From Kitasatospora phosalacinea (lineage in GTDB: Bacteria > Actinomycetota > Actinomycetes > Streptomycetales > Streptomycetaceae): a stretch of 64,000 nt of DNA. The translations under genes and the position numbers were made by a program. Below the pieces are notes generated by a model. It made no database searches. It saw only the letters and a list, made by a program, of their open reading frames with translations, and was not told where the DNA came from. Positions within the stretch are counted from its first letter, which is position 1; each line of letters starts with the position of its first letter. Location: contig NZ_BSSA01000003.1 in assembly GCF_030268885.1 (NCBI RefSeq), positions 248,001-312,000 of the forward strand, written 5' to 3'. Below, piece after piece: positions 47,885 through 57,455 of the stretch.

Positions 47885-48856
47885 TCAGCTCTCCTTCCCT
47901 GGCTTGCGGTCGTTCCAGCCCGCGCCCCAGACGGGCGGCGGCGCGGGGGCGGCGGCCCCCATGTGGTACTCCACCGAGTCGGCGGTCATCTGCATGAACG
48001 CCTCCTCCAGCGAAGCCTGCTGCGGACTCAGCTCGTGCAGGGTGACGCCGTGCGCGGCGGCCAGGTCGCCGAGGACGACCGGGTCGCCGTCGACCACCTC
48101 CCAGGCGCCGTCCGGGCCGGGCTCGGCCCGCAGGCCCGCGCCGTGCAGGGCGTCCAGCAGCTGCTCCTGGTGCGGGGTGCGCAGCCGGACGGACGAGCGG
48201 GAGTTGCGCTTGATGAACTCGGCCATCGGCAGGTCGGCCAGCAGCCGCCCGCGGCCGATCACCACCAGGTGGTCGGCGGTCAGCGCCATCTCGCTCATCA
48301 GGTGGGAGGAGACGAAGACGGTGCGGCCCTCGGAGGCCAGCCGTTTCATCAGGTTGCGGATCCACAGGATGCCCTCGGGGTCGAGGCCGTTCACCGGCTC
48401 GTCGAACATCAGGGTCTGCGGGTCGGCCAGCAGCGCGGAGGCGATGCCCAGCCGCTGGCCCATGCCGAGCGAGAAGCCGCGGGCGCGCTTCCTCGCCACC
48501 GCGGTCAGGCCGACCAGGTCGAGCACCTCGTCGACCCGGGCGCGCGGCACCCGGTTGGACTGCGCCAGCCACAGCAGGTGGTCGTACGCGGTGCGGCCGG
48601 GGTGGACGGCCTTGGCCTCCAGCAGGGCGCCGATCTGGCGCAGCGGGTCCTGGATCCCGGCGTAGCGCCTGCCGCCGATGGTGACCTCGCCGCTGGTCGG
48701 GCGGTCCAGGTCGAGGATCATCCGCATGGTGGTGGACTTGCCCGCCCCGTTCGGGCCGAGGAACCCGGTGACCACGCCCTCCGGGATGCGGAAGCTCAGA
48801 TCGTCGACGGCCAACTTGTCGCCGTAACGCTTCGTCAGGTGGTGCAACTCGATCAT
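47885..48856 (-). CDS. ABC transporter ATP-binding protein (DrrA-like)
   Basis: The protein has 323 residues. Walker A is GPNGAGKST, the signature is the degenerate FSLGMGQRLG, Walker B is LMFDEP and the switch His is in VSSHLMSE. The C-terminal 100 residues form the extension common in DrrA-type exporters. AAGGAG lies 6 nt before the ATG on the minus strand. It is operonic with the permease. Confidence 0.94.
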   Translation of the reverse strand: MIELHHLTKRYGDKLAVDDLSFRIPEGVVTGFLGPNGAGKSTTMRMILDLDRPTSGEVTIGGRRYAGIQDPLRQIGALLEAKAVHPGRTAYDHLLWLAQSNRVPRARVDEVLDLVGLTAVARKRARGFSLGMGQRLGIASALLADPQTLMFDEPVNGLDPEGILWIRNLMKRLASEGRTVFVSSHLMSEMALTADHLVVIGRGRLLADLPMAEFIKRNSRSSVRLRTPHQEQLLDALHGAGLRAEPGPDGAWEVVDGDPVVLGDLAAAHGVTLHELSPQQASLEEAFMQMTADSVEYHMGAAAPAPPPVWGAGWNDRKPGKES

Positions 48857-48940
48857 CTGCCGCTCCTTGGTCTCCGGCCAGGTTAGGGCAGAAAGCGGAC
48901 GAATCGGACAACCTGCGTCCGGGGCGTGCCCGCCGGGCCC

Positions 48941-48946
48941 TACGGT
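48941..48946 (+). promoter_or_regulatory. -10 box (TACGGT) of the hydrolase gene, probably leaderless
   Basis: TACGGT is followed by 6 nt and the ATG at 48953, with no ribosome-binding site. Confidence 0.5.
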
Positions 48947-48952
48947 GGAACC

Positions 48953-49744
48953 ATGACCTCGCCCAGCGCGCCGACCGTCCGCGAGAACGGCACCGGCACC
49001 CCGCTCGTCCTGCTGCACGCCTTCCCGCTCTCCGCGCGGATGTGGGAGGTCCAACTGGAGCGAGTACCCGGCCCGGCCGGGGACGACGCCCGGGCCGTCG
49101 CGCCGGACCAGCGCGGCTTCGGCAGCGCCCCGCTCGGCGACCCGCCCCCGTCGCTGGACACCGCCGCCGACGACCTCGCCGACCTGCTGGACTCGCTCGG
49201 CGTCGAGCGGGCCGTCCTGGCCGGGCTCTCCATGGGCGGCTACGTCGCGATGGCCTTCGCCCGCCGCCACCCCGAACGGCTGGCCGGACTCGTCCTCGCC
49301 GACACCAAGGCCACCACCGACACCGACGCCGTCCGCGCCAACCGGGAGCGCATCGCCGCCGCCGTCCTGGAGCGCGGCAACGTTGACCTGCTGCTGGAGG
49401 AGCGGATGGCGGAGAACCTGCTCGCCCCCGGCACCGACCCCGAACTCGTCGACACCGTACGGCAGATGATCGCCGAAGCCGACCCGGCGGCGGTCGCCTG
49501 GGCGCAGCGCGCGATGGCCGCCCGCCCCGACTCGCTGGACGAACTGGCCGCCCTGGAGGTGCCCGCCGCGGTCATCGTCGGCGAACTCGACACCGTCACC
49601 CCGCTCGACGAGGCCCGGATGATGGCCGAGGCGCTCTCCGACGCCGAACTGACCGTCATCCCGGCCGTCGGCCACCTCTCCTCGCTGGAGGCCCCCGAGA
49701 CCTTCAACGCCGCCGTCCGGGCCCTGCTCAAGCGCGTCAAGTAG
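48953..49744 (+). CDS. Alpha/beta-fold hydrolase
   Basis: The protein has 263 residues. The nucleophile elbow is GLSMGG, the oxyanion segment LLHAFPLS, the acid is in VGELDTVTP and the catalytic His is in AVGHLSSLE. All triad members are present. It resembles 3-oxoadipate enol-lactonase-like esterases, but no aromatic pathway genes are nearby, so the substrate is open. Confidence 0.92.
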   Translation: MTSPSAPTVRENGTGTPLVLLHAFPLSARMWEVQLERVPGPAGDDARAVAPDQRGFGSAPLGDPPPSLDTAADDLADLLDSLGVERAVLAGLSMGGYVAMAFARRHPERLAGLVLADTKATTDTDAVRANRERIAAAVLERGNVDLLLEERMAENLLAPGTDPELVDTVRQMIAEADPAAVAWAQRAMAARPDSLDELAALEVPAAVIVGELDTVTPLDEARMMAEALSDAELTVIPAVGHLSSLEAPETFNAAVRALLKRVK

Positions 49745-49753
49745 CCGGGAACG

Positions 49754-49791
49754 CCGCAGGGGCCCGGAGCGCGAGCTCCGGGCCCCTGCGG
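49754..49791. terminator. Bidirectional terminator between the hydrolase and filP
   Basis: A perfect 17-bp stem (49754-49770 with 49775-49791) has a 4-nt loop. It sits between the convergent hydrolase and filP genes. Confidence 0.9.
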
Positions 49792-49847
49792 GCACTTCAG
49801 GACTTCAGCGGTGTCCCGACAAGGCCGACCGGCGGTCGGCCGGGCCG

Positions 49848-50777
49848 TCAGCGCGACTGCTGCGCGGGCACGCCCAGCGAGTCGTCGGTCGGCAGCGAGG
49901 CCGCGGCGACCGCGGCACCCGTCAGCGTGGCCAGCATCTCGCGGACGTTGGTCAGCTGCGCGTTGATCGAGTCGCGGCGGTTGGTGAGCGCCGCCAGCTC
50001 GCGCTCCGACTCGCTGCGGACCCGGTCGGCCTTGGCGTTGGCGTCGGCCACGATGTCCTCGGCCTGGCGCTGCGCCGTCTCGATGGTCTGGCGGGAACGG
50101 CGCTCCGCGTCGGTGCGCAGCTTCTCCGCCTCCAGGCGGAGCTGCTCGGCGCGGTGCTCGATCTCGGCCAGCCGCTTCTCGGCCTTGGCCTGGCGGGCCG
50201 CCAGGTCGCGCTCGGACTGCTCCCGGCGCTTGGCCAGGTTGGTCTCGAACTCCAGGGCGGCCTGGGCGGCCTTGGTGCGGGTCTCCTCGAAGAGGGCGTC
50301 CGCCTCCTCGCGCTTGTTCTGCGCGTCCTTGTTGGCCTCGGCGCGCAGCTGGGCCGCGTCCGACTTGGCCTTGTCGACGATCCGCAGACCCTCGTCCTCG
50401 GCCTTGGCCTTGCGGTCCTTGGCGTAGTTCTCGGCCTCGGTGCGGACCTGCTGCGCGGCGGCCTCGGCCAGCTCGCGGTGCTGCTCGGCGGCGCGGTGCG
50501 CCTCGTCGCGCAGGTCCTTGGCCTCCTCCTCGGCGAGGCGGAGGATCTTCTCGACGCGGGCACCGAGACCGGCGTAGGAGGGCTCCGCCTCGGTGACCGC
50601 GGCCTGCGCCGTCTGGGTCTCCAGGTGGAGCTCCTCGATGCGCTTCTCCAGCGCGCTGATCCGGGAGAGGGCGCTGTCCCGGTCGGCCACCAGCTTGGCG
50701 ATCCGCTCGTCGACCTGGGCGCGCTCGTACCCACGGCGTACCAGGTCGAAGCCGTGCGGGGAGTGACTGTCGCTCAT
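49848..50777 (-). CDS. filP: Filament-forming coiled-coil protein FilP
   Basis: The protein has 309 residues, almost the length of S. coelicolor FilP (about 310). FilP forms intermediate-filament-like networks near hyphal tips, bound to DivIVA, and stiffens the hypha. A short N-terminal segment (HGFDLVRRGYERAQVD), related to the DivIVA-like start, leads into a continuous coiled coil rich in Ala, Glu, Arg and Lys (about residues 25-280). The start is ATG 50775-50777. It lies just downstream of scy on the same strand, as in all streptomycetes known to me. Confidence 0.93.
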   Translation of the reverse strand: MSDSHSPHGFDLVRRGYERAQVDERIAKLVADRDSALSRISALEKRIEELHLETQTAQAAVTEAEPSYAGLGARVEKILRLAEEEAKDLRDEAHRAAEQHRELAEAAAQQVRTEAENYAKDRKAKAEDEGLRIVDKAKSDAAQLRAEANKDAQNKREEADALFEETRTKAAQAALEFETNLAKRREQSERDLAARQAKAEKRLAEIEHRAEQLRLEAEKLRTDAERRSRQTIETAQRQAEDIVADANAKADRVRSESERELAALTNRRDSINAQLTNVREMLATLTGAAVAAASLPTDDSLGVPAQQSR

Positions 50778-50824
50778 GGGATTTCTGGGCTTCCTGTCGT
50801 CAAACCGCTGAGATGGTTGAGGGA

Positions 50825-50850
50825 ATCCTGACACGGTACCGGAGTGTCAA
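50825..50850 (-). promoter_or_regulatory. Possible filP promoter in the scy-filP gap
   Basis: On the minus strand a perfect TTGACA (50850-50845) is followed after 14 nt by CAGGAT (50830-50825). The spacing is short, so the -10 is uncertain. Confidence 0.35.
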
Positions 50851-50885
50851 CGGCGAAACACCGTTGGTTCGCGGACAATGTCCGC

Positions 50886-53800
50886 TCAATCGGGTGGCGC
50901 GCCCCCGGAGCGATTGCCTCCCGACCGCGGAGAGCCCACTCCGGCACCTGCCTTGGGCCCTCCGTCCTTCTTGCTTCCCCCGTTGCCGTGGGCCGCCGGC
51001 GCGGGCGCCTCGAACGCCTCCAACGCCGACAGCACGTCCTGGACCCGAGAGATCTCGGTGTTGATGTCCTTGCGCCGACGGACCAGTTCGTCCAACTCCC
51101 GCTGGCCCTCGTCGGTCACGCGCTTGGCCTCCGAGCGGGCCTCGGCGAGCAGCCGCTCCGCCTCCTCGGCGGCCAGCCGCAGCTGCTCCTCGGCGTCCGA
51201 ACCGGCCCGCCGCACGCGCTTCTCGGCCTCCTCGTCGGCGCGCCTGAGGCGCGACGCGGCCTCGTCGGCCGCCGCCTCCAGCTGCTCCTCGGCCTCCATC
51301 TCGGCGGCCTTGAGCTTCGCCTCCGCCTTGATGATCAGCGCCTCGGCCCGGGTGGTGGAGTCCGCGAGCTTGTTCTCGGCCTCCTTGAGCAGCGTCTCCG
51401 CCTTGCGCACCGCGGAGATCCGCACCCGGCCCGCCTCCGCGGACGCCTCCGAGGTCAGCTCGGACGCCCGCGCCTCGGCCGCCGCGATCAGCTCCGCCGC
51501 CCGCTCCTCGGCCTCCGCGACCTGCGCCTGCGCCTGCTCCTCGGCCTCGGTCAGCTGCTCCTGGGCCGCCGTCACCAACGCGTCCACCCGCTCGCCGGCC
51601 GACTTCATCGCCTGCGCGTTCTCCTTGCGGGCCCGCTCGTGCAGCGCCTCGATCTCGGCGTCGGTGCGCTCGCGCAGCTCCTCGGCCCGCTCGCGGATCG
51701 CCGTGGAGTCCCGGCGGGCCTCCGAGAGCAGCGCGTCCGCGTCCGCCCGGGCCTTCTCCACCTCGGCCTTGCCCTGCGCCTCGGCCTCGGCCCGCAGCCG
51801 CTCCGCCTCCTGGCGGGCCGCCGCGACCATCGCGTCGGACTGCTCCTCGGCCGCCGCGGCCAGCGCCAGCGCCTCCGCCTGGGCCTGCTCGCCGAGCTGC
51901 TCGGCGTCCGCGAACGCCTTCTCCAGCACCGACTTCGCCTGCTCGCGGGTCGCCTTGTCGTACGCCTCGGCGGCCTCCCGGGTCTCCCGGTCGAAGGCTT
52001 CGGCCCGGCCGCGGATGTCCGCGTCGAACTCCTCCGCCAGCGTCCGGGTCGCCAGCGCGTACTCCTCGGCCTCCGAACGCAGCGTGCCCGCCCGCTCCTC
52101 GGCCTCCGCCAGCGCCGCCGCCGCCAACTCGTCGGCCTCGGCCAGCACCCGCTGCGCCCCGGCCTCCGCCTCGGCCCGCTGCTGCTGCGCGAACTCGGCC
52201 ACGGCGGCCCGCAGTTCGGCGGTCTCCCGCTCGGCCGCGGCCCGCAGCTCGCGGTCGTACGCCTCGGCCCGCTCGCGCAGCTCCGCGGTCTCCCGCTCGG
52301 CGGCGGCCCGCAGCTCGGCGATCTGGCCGGTCGCCTTCTCGTGCAGACCCGCCACCGACTGGCGGACCTCCGCGGCCTCCTGCTCGGCCGCCGCGACCAG
52401 CTCGGCGGCCCGCGCCTCGCCGTTCGCCCGCAGCTGCTCGGCGGCGTGCTCGGCCCGCTCGCGCAGTTCGGCGGTCTCGCGTTCGGCGGTGGCGCGCAGT
52501 TCGCGGTCGTACGCCTCGGCCTGCTCGCGCAGTTCGGCGGTCTCGCGTTCGGCGGTGGCCCGCAGTTCGGCGGTCTCGCGTTCGGCGGTGGCGCGCAGTT
52601 CGCGGTCGTACGCCTCGGCGGCCTCGCGCTGCTCGGCGGTCTCGCGTTCGGCGGTGGCGCGCAGTTCGCGGTCGTACGCCTCGGCCTGCTCGCGCAGCCG
52701 GGCGGCCTCGGCCCGGTCGGCGGCGGCCTCGGTGCCCAGCGCCTCGGCGTCGGTGCGGGCGACGGCGAGGGCCTGCTCGGCCTCGGCGCGCAGCTGCGCG
52801 GCGTCGGCCTCGGCGGCCTCGCGGGTCTGCGCGGCGTCGGCGGCCGCGGCCTCGCGGACCTGCGCGGCCTCGCCGTCGGCGGCGGCCCGGATGGCGGCGG
52901 CCTCGGCCAGCTGCTCGGCGGTCCGCGCCTGGTCGCGCTCCAGGTCGGCGCGGGCGGCCTCGCGGGCGGCGGCGGCCTCCTCGCGCAGCGCCTGCGCGGC
53001 GGCCTCGGCCCGTTCGGCGACCGCGCGGGCGGCCTCCTCGGCCTCGGCGCGCACGGCCCGCCCGGCCTCCTCGGCCTCGGCGCGGTGCTGCTCGGCCCAC
53101 TGGGCGGTGTCGGCACGCAGTGCCTCGGCGGCGGCCGCGGCCTCGGCGCGGACGGTGTCGGCCTCGGCGGCGGCCTGCTCGCGCAGCTCGGCGCCGTGCC
53201 GCTCGGCGGCGGCCCGGGCCTCCTGGGCGGCGGTCTCGGCGGCGGCGAGGAGCTCGGTGCGGGCCTGCTCGGCGGCGCCGGTGATCTTCTCGCCCTCGGC
53301 GCGGGCCCGGGCGAGGGTCTGCTCGGCCCGGCCCTGGACGGCGGCGGCCTGTTCGCGGGCCTCGCCCAGCAGCCGTTCGACCTCCTCGCCCGCGCCGGAG
53401 CGCAGCGCGTCCGCGTCGGACTTGGCGGTGGTCAGCAGTTCCTCGGCCTGCTTCGCGGACTCCTCGATCTGCACCGCGGCCTGGCGGCGGGCCTCGGCCC
53501 GGACCCGCTCGGCCTCGGCCTCGGCGGCGGCGCGCTGCTCCTCGGCCTGCTCGCGGGCCCGGGCGGCCTCGGCCTGCATCCGCTCCAACTGCTCGCGGAT
53601 CGAGGCGGCGTCCTCCATGGCGGCGTTCTGCGCCTGCTCGACGGCCTCGCGGGCCTGCTCCAGCAGCGTCCCGGCCTCGGACTTGGCGTGCTCGACCAGC
53701 CGCTCGGCCTCGGCGGCGGCCTCGCCGCGGGTGCTCTCGGCGTCGGCGCCCGCCCGGGCGAGCACCTCCTCGGCCTGCTTGGCGGCGCGGGCCAGCCGCA

Positions 53801-55157
53801 GCGCCGCGTCCTTGGCGCCCTCGGCGCGGCCGGCCTCCTCGGCCTCGGCGCGGATCCGCTCGGCCTCGGCGGCGGTGGCCTCGCGCAGCGCGGCGGCCTC
53901 GGCCTCGGCGGCGGCCCGGCGCTCGGCGATCTCCGCCTCGGCCTCGGCGCGCAGCTCGTTGGCGACCGACTCGGCGGCGCCGCGCAGGCGCTCGCTCTCC
54001 TCGCGGGCGGCGGCCTTGGCGGCGTCCGCCTCGGCCTGCACGGTGGCGGCGGCGGAGCGGATCAGCTCGGCCTCGCGGGTGGCGGCGGCCACCATCTTGG
54101 CGATCTCGGCGCGGGCGGTGGCGGAGCGCTGCTCGCTGGCGGCGGCGCCGTCGGCGACCTTGCGCTCGGCCTCGCTGGTGGCCTCGGCCTGCAGCCGCTG
54201 GGCGGCGGCGGTGGCCTCCTCGCGCATCCGGGCGGCCTCGGCGCGAGCCCGTTCGGTCTCGGCCAGGGCCTCGGCGCGCAGCCGCTCTATCTCGGCCTGG
54301 GCGCCGGACAGGGCGGCCTCGGCGCGCTCCTGGTCGGCGAGGGCCTGCTGCTTGAGGGCGGTGATCTCGGCCTCGGCGGCGGCGAGCTTCTGCTCCGCGG
54401 CGGCGTGCGCCTCGGCGAGCTGCTGCTGGGCGGCGGTGAGGGCGGCGGCGCGCTGCTCCTCGGCCTGGGCGCCGGTCTGCTGGGCCTGCTCGGAGGCGGC
54501 GCGCAGCAGGCGCTCGGCGTCGGTCTGGGCGCGCAGCAGGGCGGCCTCGGCCTGGGCCTGGGCCTCGCCGCGGGCGGCGTCGACGTCGGCGGCGGTCTGG
54601 GCGCGGGCCTGGTCGGCGAGGGCGGCGGCCTCGGCGCGGACGGCGGCCATCATCCGGTCGGCCTCGGCGCGGGCCTCCTGGAGCAGGCGCTGGGCCTCCT
54701 GCTCGGTGCCGGCGCGGGTCTGCTCCGCCCAGTTGACGTTCTCGTTGACGTGGCGCTCGGCGGCGGCCCGGAACTCGGCGAGCTCCTCCTCCAGCCGGCG
54801 GCGCCGGGCGTTGAACTCGGCCTCCAGCTGGGCGGTCCGCTCGGCGGCCTCGGCCATCATCCGCTGGGTGGCGGCCTGGGACTCGCGCAGCTGGCGCTCG
54901 GCGTCCGCGCGCAGCGCCTCGGCCTGCATCTCGGCGTTGCGCAGGAGCTGTTCGGCCTGGCCGGAGACGGAGTCGAAGGCACGCGGCTGGGCGAGCTGCC
55001 GACGGGCCTCGTGCAGCTTGGCCCGGAGCACCTCCACCTGGTAGGCGAGGTCGTCGGCGTGCTCGATGGTCTTGTCCCGCTCCTTGCGGGCCTTCTCCAG
55101 CTCGGCCTCGAACTTGGAGAGGTGATCCTCAACCTCGTAGCGGTCGTAGCCCCGCAC
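50886..55157 (-). CDS. scy: Polarity scaffold coiled-coil protein Scy
   Basis: The protein has 1423 residues (about 1326 in S. coelicolor). Scy gathers DivIVA, FilP and ParA at hyphal tips and sets tip number. The N-terminus VRGYDRYEVEDHLSKFEAEL is the DivIVA-like head, followed by about 1300 residues of coiled coil with long repeats rich in Ala, Glu, Arg and Gln. The C-terminal 40 residues are Gly/Ser/Pro-rich. GTG at 55155-55157 was chosen because it gives the family N-terminus, although no good ribosome-binding site is close; the frame is open further upstream. Internal recent repeats are listed separately. Confidence 0.92.
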   Translation of the reverse strand: MRGYDRYEVEDHLSKFEAELEKARKERDKTIEHADDLAYQVEVLRAKLHEARRQLAQPRAFDSVSGQAEQLLRNAEMQAEALRADAERQLRESQAATQRMMAEAAERTAQLEAEFNARRRRLEEELAEFRAAAERHVNENVNWAEQTRAGTEQEAQRLLQEARAEADRMMAAVRAEAAALADQARAQTAADVDAARGEAQAQAEAALLRAQTDAERLLRAASEQAQQTGAQAEEQRAAALTAAQQQLAEAHAAAEQKLAAAEAEITALKQQALADQERAEAALSGAQAEIERLRAEALAETERARAEAARMREEATAAAQRLQAEATSEAERKVADGAAASEQRSATARAEIAKMVAAATREAELIRSAAATVQAEADAAKAAAREESERLRGAAESVANELRAEAEAEIAERRAAAEAEAAALREATAAEAERIRAEAEEAGRAEGAKDAALRLARAAKQAEEVLARAGADAESTRGEAAAEAERLVEHAKSEAGTLLEQAREAVEQAQNAAMEDAASIREQLERMQAEAARAREQAEEQRAAAEAEAERVRAEARRQAAVQIEESAKQAEELLTTAKSDADALRSGAGEEVERLLGEAREQAAAVQGRAEQTLARARAEGEKITGAAEQARTELLAAAETAAQEARAAAERHGAELREQAAAEADTVRAEAAAAAEALRADTAQWAEQHRAEAEEAGRAVRAEAEEAARAVAERAEAAAQALREEAAAAREAARADLERDQARTAEQLAEAAAIRAAADGEAAQVREAAAADAAQTREAAEADAAQLRAEAEQALAVARTDAEALGTEAAADRAEAARLREQAEAYDRELRATAERETAEQREAAEAYDRELRATAERETAELRATAERETAELREQAEAYDRELRATAERETAELRERAEHAAEQLRANGEARAAELVAAAEQEAAEVRQSVAGLHEKATGQIAELRAAAERETAELRERAEAYDRELRAAAERETAELRAAVAEFAQQQRAEAEAGAQRVLAEADELAAAALAEAEERAGTLRSEAEEYALATRTLAEEFDADIRGRAEAFDRETREAAEAYDKATREQAKSVLEKAFADAEQLGEQAQAEALALAAAAEEQSDAMVAAARQEAERLRAEAEAQGKAEVEKARADADALLSEARRDSTAIRERAEELRERTDAEIEALHERARKENAQAMKSAGERVDALVTAAQEQLTEAEEQAQAQVAEAEERAAELIAAAEARASELTSEASAEAGRVRISAVRKAETLLKEAENKLADSTTRAEALIIKAEAKLKAAEMEAEEQLEAAADEAASRLRRADEEAEKRVRRAGSDAEEQLRLAAEEAERLLAEARSEAKRVTDEGQRELDELVRRRKDINTEISRVQDVLSALEAFEAPAPAAHGNGGSKKDGGPKAGAGVGSPRSGGNRSGGAPPD
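52476..52700 (-). repeat. Hendecad-length DNA repeats inside scy
   Basis: The near-identical block CTCGCGTTCGGCGGTGGC (plus-strand sense) starts at 52476, 52542, 52575 and 52641: spacings 66, 33 and 66 bp. These are multiples of 33 bp, i.e. 11 codons, the hendecad repeat of this coiled coil. The protein shows alternating AYDRELRATAERETAEL units. Confidence 0.9.
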
Positions 55158-55496
55158 TCCGCGGTCCCATCCATCTCCTGGTCGCGTCCTCGACCGGGCC
55201 GTTCCGCCGCGCGGGTTCGCGGGCGGATCGGTTGGTCCTTGCAATCGCTCCGCCGTCCGGGTGGACTCCTGAGCGACATGTTGCCTCTGGAGAATGGTGA
55301 CAGATCCGAACGGCGACCGTCCGGCCGTGCCCGCGTCGTGGACTCCCCTGCGGTGCGCGGACCGGTGGTACCAGCGCACCTGGGCATTGTAGTGGGAGCC
55401 GCTGCCGGGGGAATGGGGGCGAGGTGCTTTTCGGAAGTTACCGACCAGTTCGTTACCGACCGGTCGGCTCCCGCACGGGCCGCGGGCCCGAACCCG
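55158..55496 (-). promoter_or_regulatory. Upstream region of scy
   Basis: 339 bp between mce and scy with no clear gene. On the minus strand TACAAT (55391-55386) is a good -10 candidate about 230 nt before the start codon. GTTACCGACC occurs twice, about 16 bp apart (near 55437-55462), and could be a regulator site. Confidence 0.4.
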
Positions 55497-55931
55497 TCAG
55501 TGGGCGGACGGGTCCGCGCTGGTGACCAGCTCGGTCAGCACGCCGCCGCAGTCCTTGGGGTGCAGGAAGGTGATCCGCGAGCCCATCGAACCGCGCCGCG
55601 GCTCGTCGTACAGCACCCGCACGCCCTTGCCCGCGATCGCGGCCGCGTCCCCGTCCACGTCGGCGGTGCCGAAGGCGATGTGGTGCACGCCCTCGCCGTT
55701 CTTGGCCAGCCACTTGGCGACCGTCGAGTCCTCCCGGGTCGGCTCCAGCAGCTGCAGGTAGGAGGCGCCGCCGTCCCCGGTGTCGTTGATCTTCAGCATG
55801 GCCTCGCGGACGCCCTGCTCCTCGTTGACCTCGCTGTGGAACACCTCGAAGCCGTACGTGGCGCGGTAGAACTCGACGGTCCGGTCCAGGTCGAAGCAGG
55901 CGATGCCGATGTGGTCGATGCGGGTCAGCAC
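55497..55931 (-). CDS. mce: Methylmalonyl-CoA epimerase
   Basis: The protein has 144 residues. It interconverts the S and R forms of methylmalonyl-CoA. It is a VOC-fold metal enzyme: metal ligands are expected in RIDHIGIA (His), GEGVHHIAFG (His) and LTELV (Glu). The start is GTG 55929-55931, with GGAGG 6 nt upstream. It is divergent from the thiolase gene across 244 bp. Confidence 0.93.
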   Translation of the reverse strand: MLTRIDHIGIACFDLDRTVEFYRATYGFEVFHSEVNEEQGVREAMLKINDTGDGGASYLQLLEPTREDSTVAKWLAKNGEGVHHIAFGTADVDGDAAAIAGKGVRVLYDEPRRGSMGSRITFLHPKDCGGVLTELVTSADPSAH

Positions 55932-56175
55932 GGTGTCCTCCGGAAGGGGTGGGACGGCGAGGGATGGCACCCAGTGCAGCGCATCCCGGCGGCCGGGCGC
56001 CAGCGCGCCGTCCTGCGAGTCTGCTCACACGGTTCCGGCCCCGTCCCGGCACGGTGTTCACTGGTGAGTGCCAGTAGTGCTGATCACATCGCCGCGCCGG
56101 TGACGCAGAGGTGACCGGTCAGTACATTGACGGCATCCCCATACCCTCTGGTCCGACGCGCGAAGGGGCTCGTCC

Positions 56176-57366
56176 ATGACTACTTCTGTGATCGTCGCAG
56201 GTGCCCGCACCCCGATGGGACGGCTGCTCGGGTCGCTCAAGGGCTTCTCCGGCGCCGAGCTCGGCGGCTTCGCGATCAAGGCGGCGCTGGAGCGGGCCGG
56301 CATCACCGGCGAGCAGGTGCAGTACGTGATCATGGGGCAGGTGCTGCAGGCCGGTGCGGGCCAGATCCCGGCCCGGCAGGCGGCGGTCGCGGCGGGCATC
56401 CCGATGAACGTCCCGGCGCTGACGGTCAACAAGGTCTGCCTCTCCGGGCTGGACGCGATCGCGCTGGCCGACCAGCTGATCCGGGCCGGCGAGTTCGACG
56501 TGGTGGTGGCCGGCGGCCAGGAGTCCATGACCAACGCCCCGCACCTGCTGCCGAAGTCCCGCGAGGGCTTCAAGTACGGCGCGATCGGGATGCTCGACTC
56601 GATGGCGCACGACGGCCTGACCGACGCCTACGAGAACATCCCGATGGGCGAGTCCACCGAGAAGCACAACACCCGCCTCGGCATCACCCGCGAGGTGCAG
56701 GACGCCATCGCCGCCGCCTCCCACCAGCGCGCCGCCAAGGCCCAGGCCGACGGCGTGTTCGAGGCCGAGATCGTGCCGGTCGCCATCCCGCAGCGCAAGG
56801 GCGAGCCGGTGCTGTTCAGCCAGGACGAGGGCATCCGCGCCGACACCACCGTCGAGGGCCTGGCCAAGCTGCGCCCGGCCTTCAGCAAGGACGGCACCAT
56901 CACCGCCGGCACCTCCTCGCAGATCTCCGACGGCGCCGCCGCCGTCGTGGTGATGAGCAAGGCCAAGGCCGAGGAGCTGGGCCTGAGCTGGATCGCCGAG
57001 ATCGGCGCCCACGGCAACGTCGCGGGCCCGGACAACTCGCTGCAGTCGCAGCCGTCCAACGCGATCAAGCACGCGCTGGCCAAGGAGGGCCTGGAGGTCG
57101 GCGACCTCGACCTGATCGAGATCAACGAGGCGTTCGCCGCCGTCGCCCACCAGTCGATGCAGGACCTCGGCGTCAGCGACGAGATCGTCAACGTCAACGG
57201 CGGCGCGATCGCGCTCGGCCACCCGATCGGCATGTCCGGCGCCCGCGTGGTGCTGCACCTGGCGCTGGAGCTGCAGCGCCGCGGCGGCGGGGTCGGCGCG
57301 GCCGCGCTGTGCGGCGGCGGCGGCCAGGGCGACGCGCTGATCGTCAAGGTCCCCGCGCAGGGCTGA
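56176..57366 (+). CDS. Acetyl-CoA C-acetyltransferase (thiolase II)
   Basis: The protein has 396 residues. It condenses two acetyl-CoA to acetoacetyl-CoA or the reverse. The nucleophilic Cys is in NKVCLSG, the catalytic His in [10 protein letters not shown] and the second Cys in [11 protein letters not shown]. An N-E-A-F loop is also present ([10 protein letters not shown]). The product could feed the ethylmalonyl-CoA or butyryl-CoA route, which joins methylmalonyl-CoA metabolism served by its neighbours. Confidence 0.95.
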   Translation: MTTSVIVAGARTPMGRLLGSLKGFSGAELGGFAIKAALERAGITGEQVQYVIMGQVLQAGAGQIPARQAAVAAGIPMNVPALTVNKVCLSGLDAIALADQLIRAGEFDVVVAGGQESMTNAPHLLPKSREGFKYGAIGMLDSMAHDGLTDAYENIPMGESTEKHNTRLGITREVQDAIAAASHQRAAKAQADGVFEAEIVPVAIPQRKGEPVLFSQDEGIRADTTVEGLAKLRPAFSKDGTITAGTSSQISDGAAAVVVMSKAKAEELGLSWIAEIGAHGNVAGPDNSLQSQPSNAIKHALAKEGLEVGDLDLIEINEAFAAVAHQSMQDLGVSDEIVNVNGGAIALGHPIGMSGARVVLHLALELQRRGGGVGAAALCGGGGQGDALIVKVPAQG

Positions 57367-57455
57367 CCGAACCCCCAGGGACCCCCAGGACCCCCGCAGG
57401 GCCGCCCGCGCGGCCCGGCGGGGCGTCCGTCTTTCTGCTGCGAGGAGCGATTTCG

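Noticed and set aside
50844..56114. A very long open frame on the plus strand opposite scy, and similar long frames opposite other genes
   Set aside because: High GC at third codon positions removes stops from the opposite strand. The product is Gly/Leu/Arg low-complexity with no domain, while the minus frame is a clear Scy protein.
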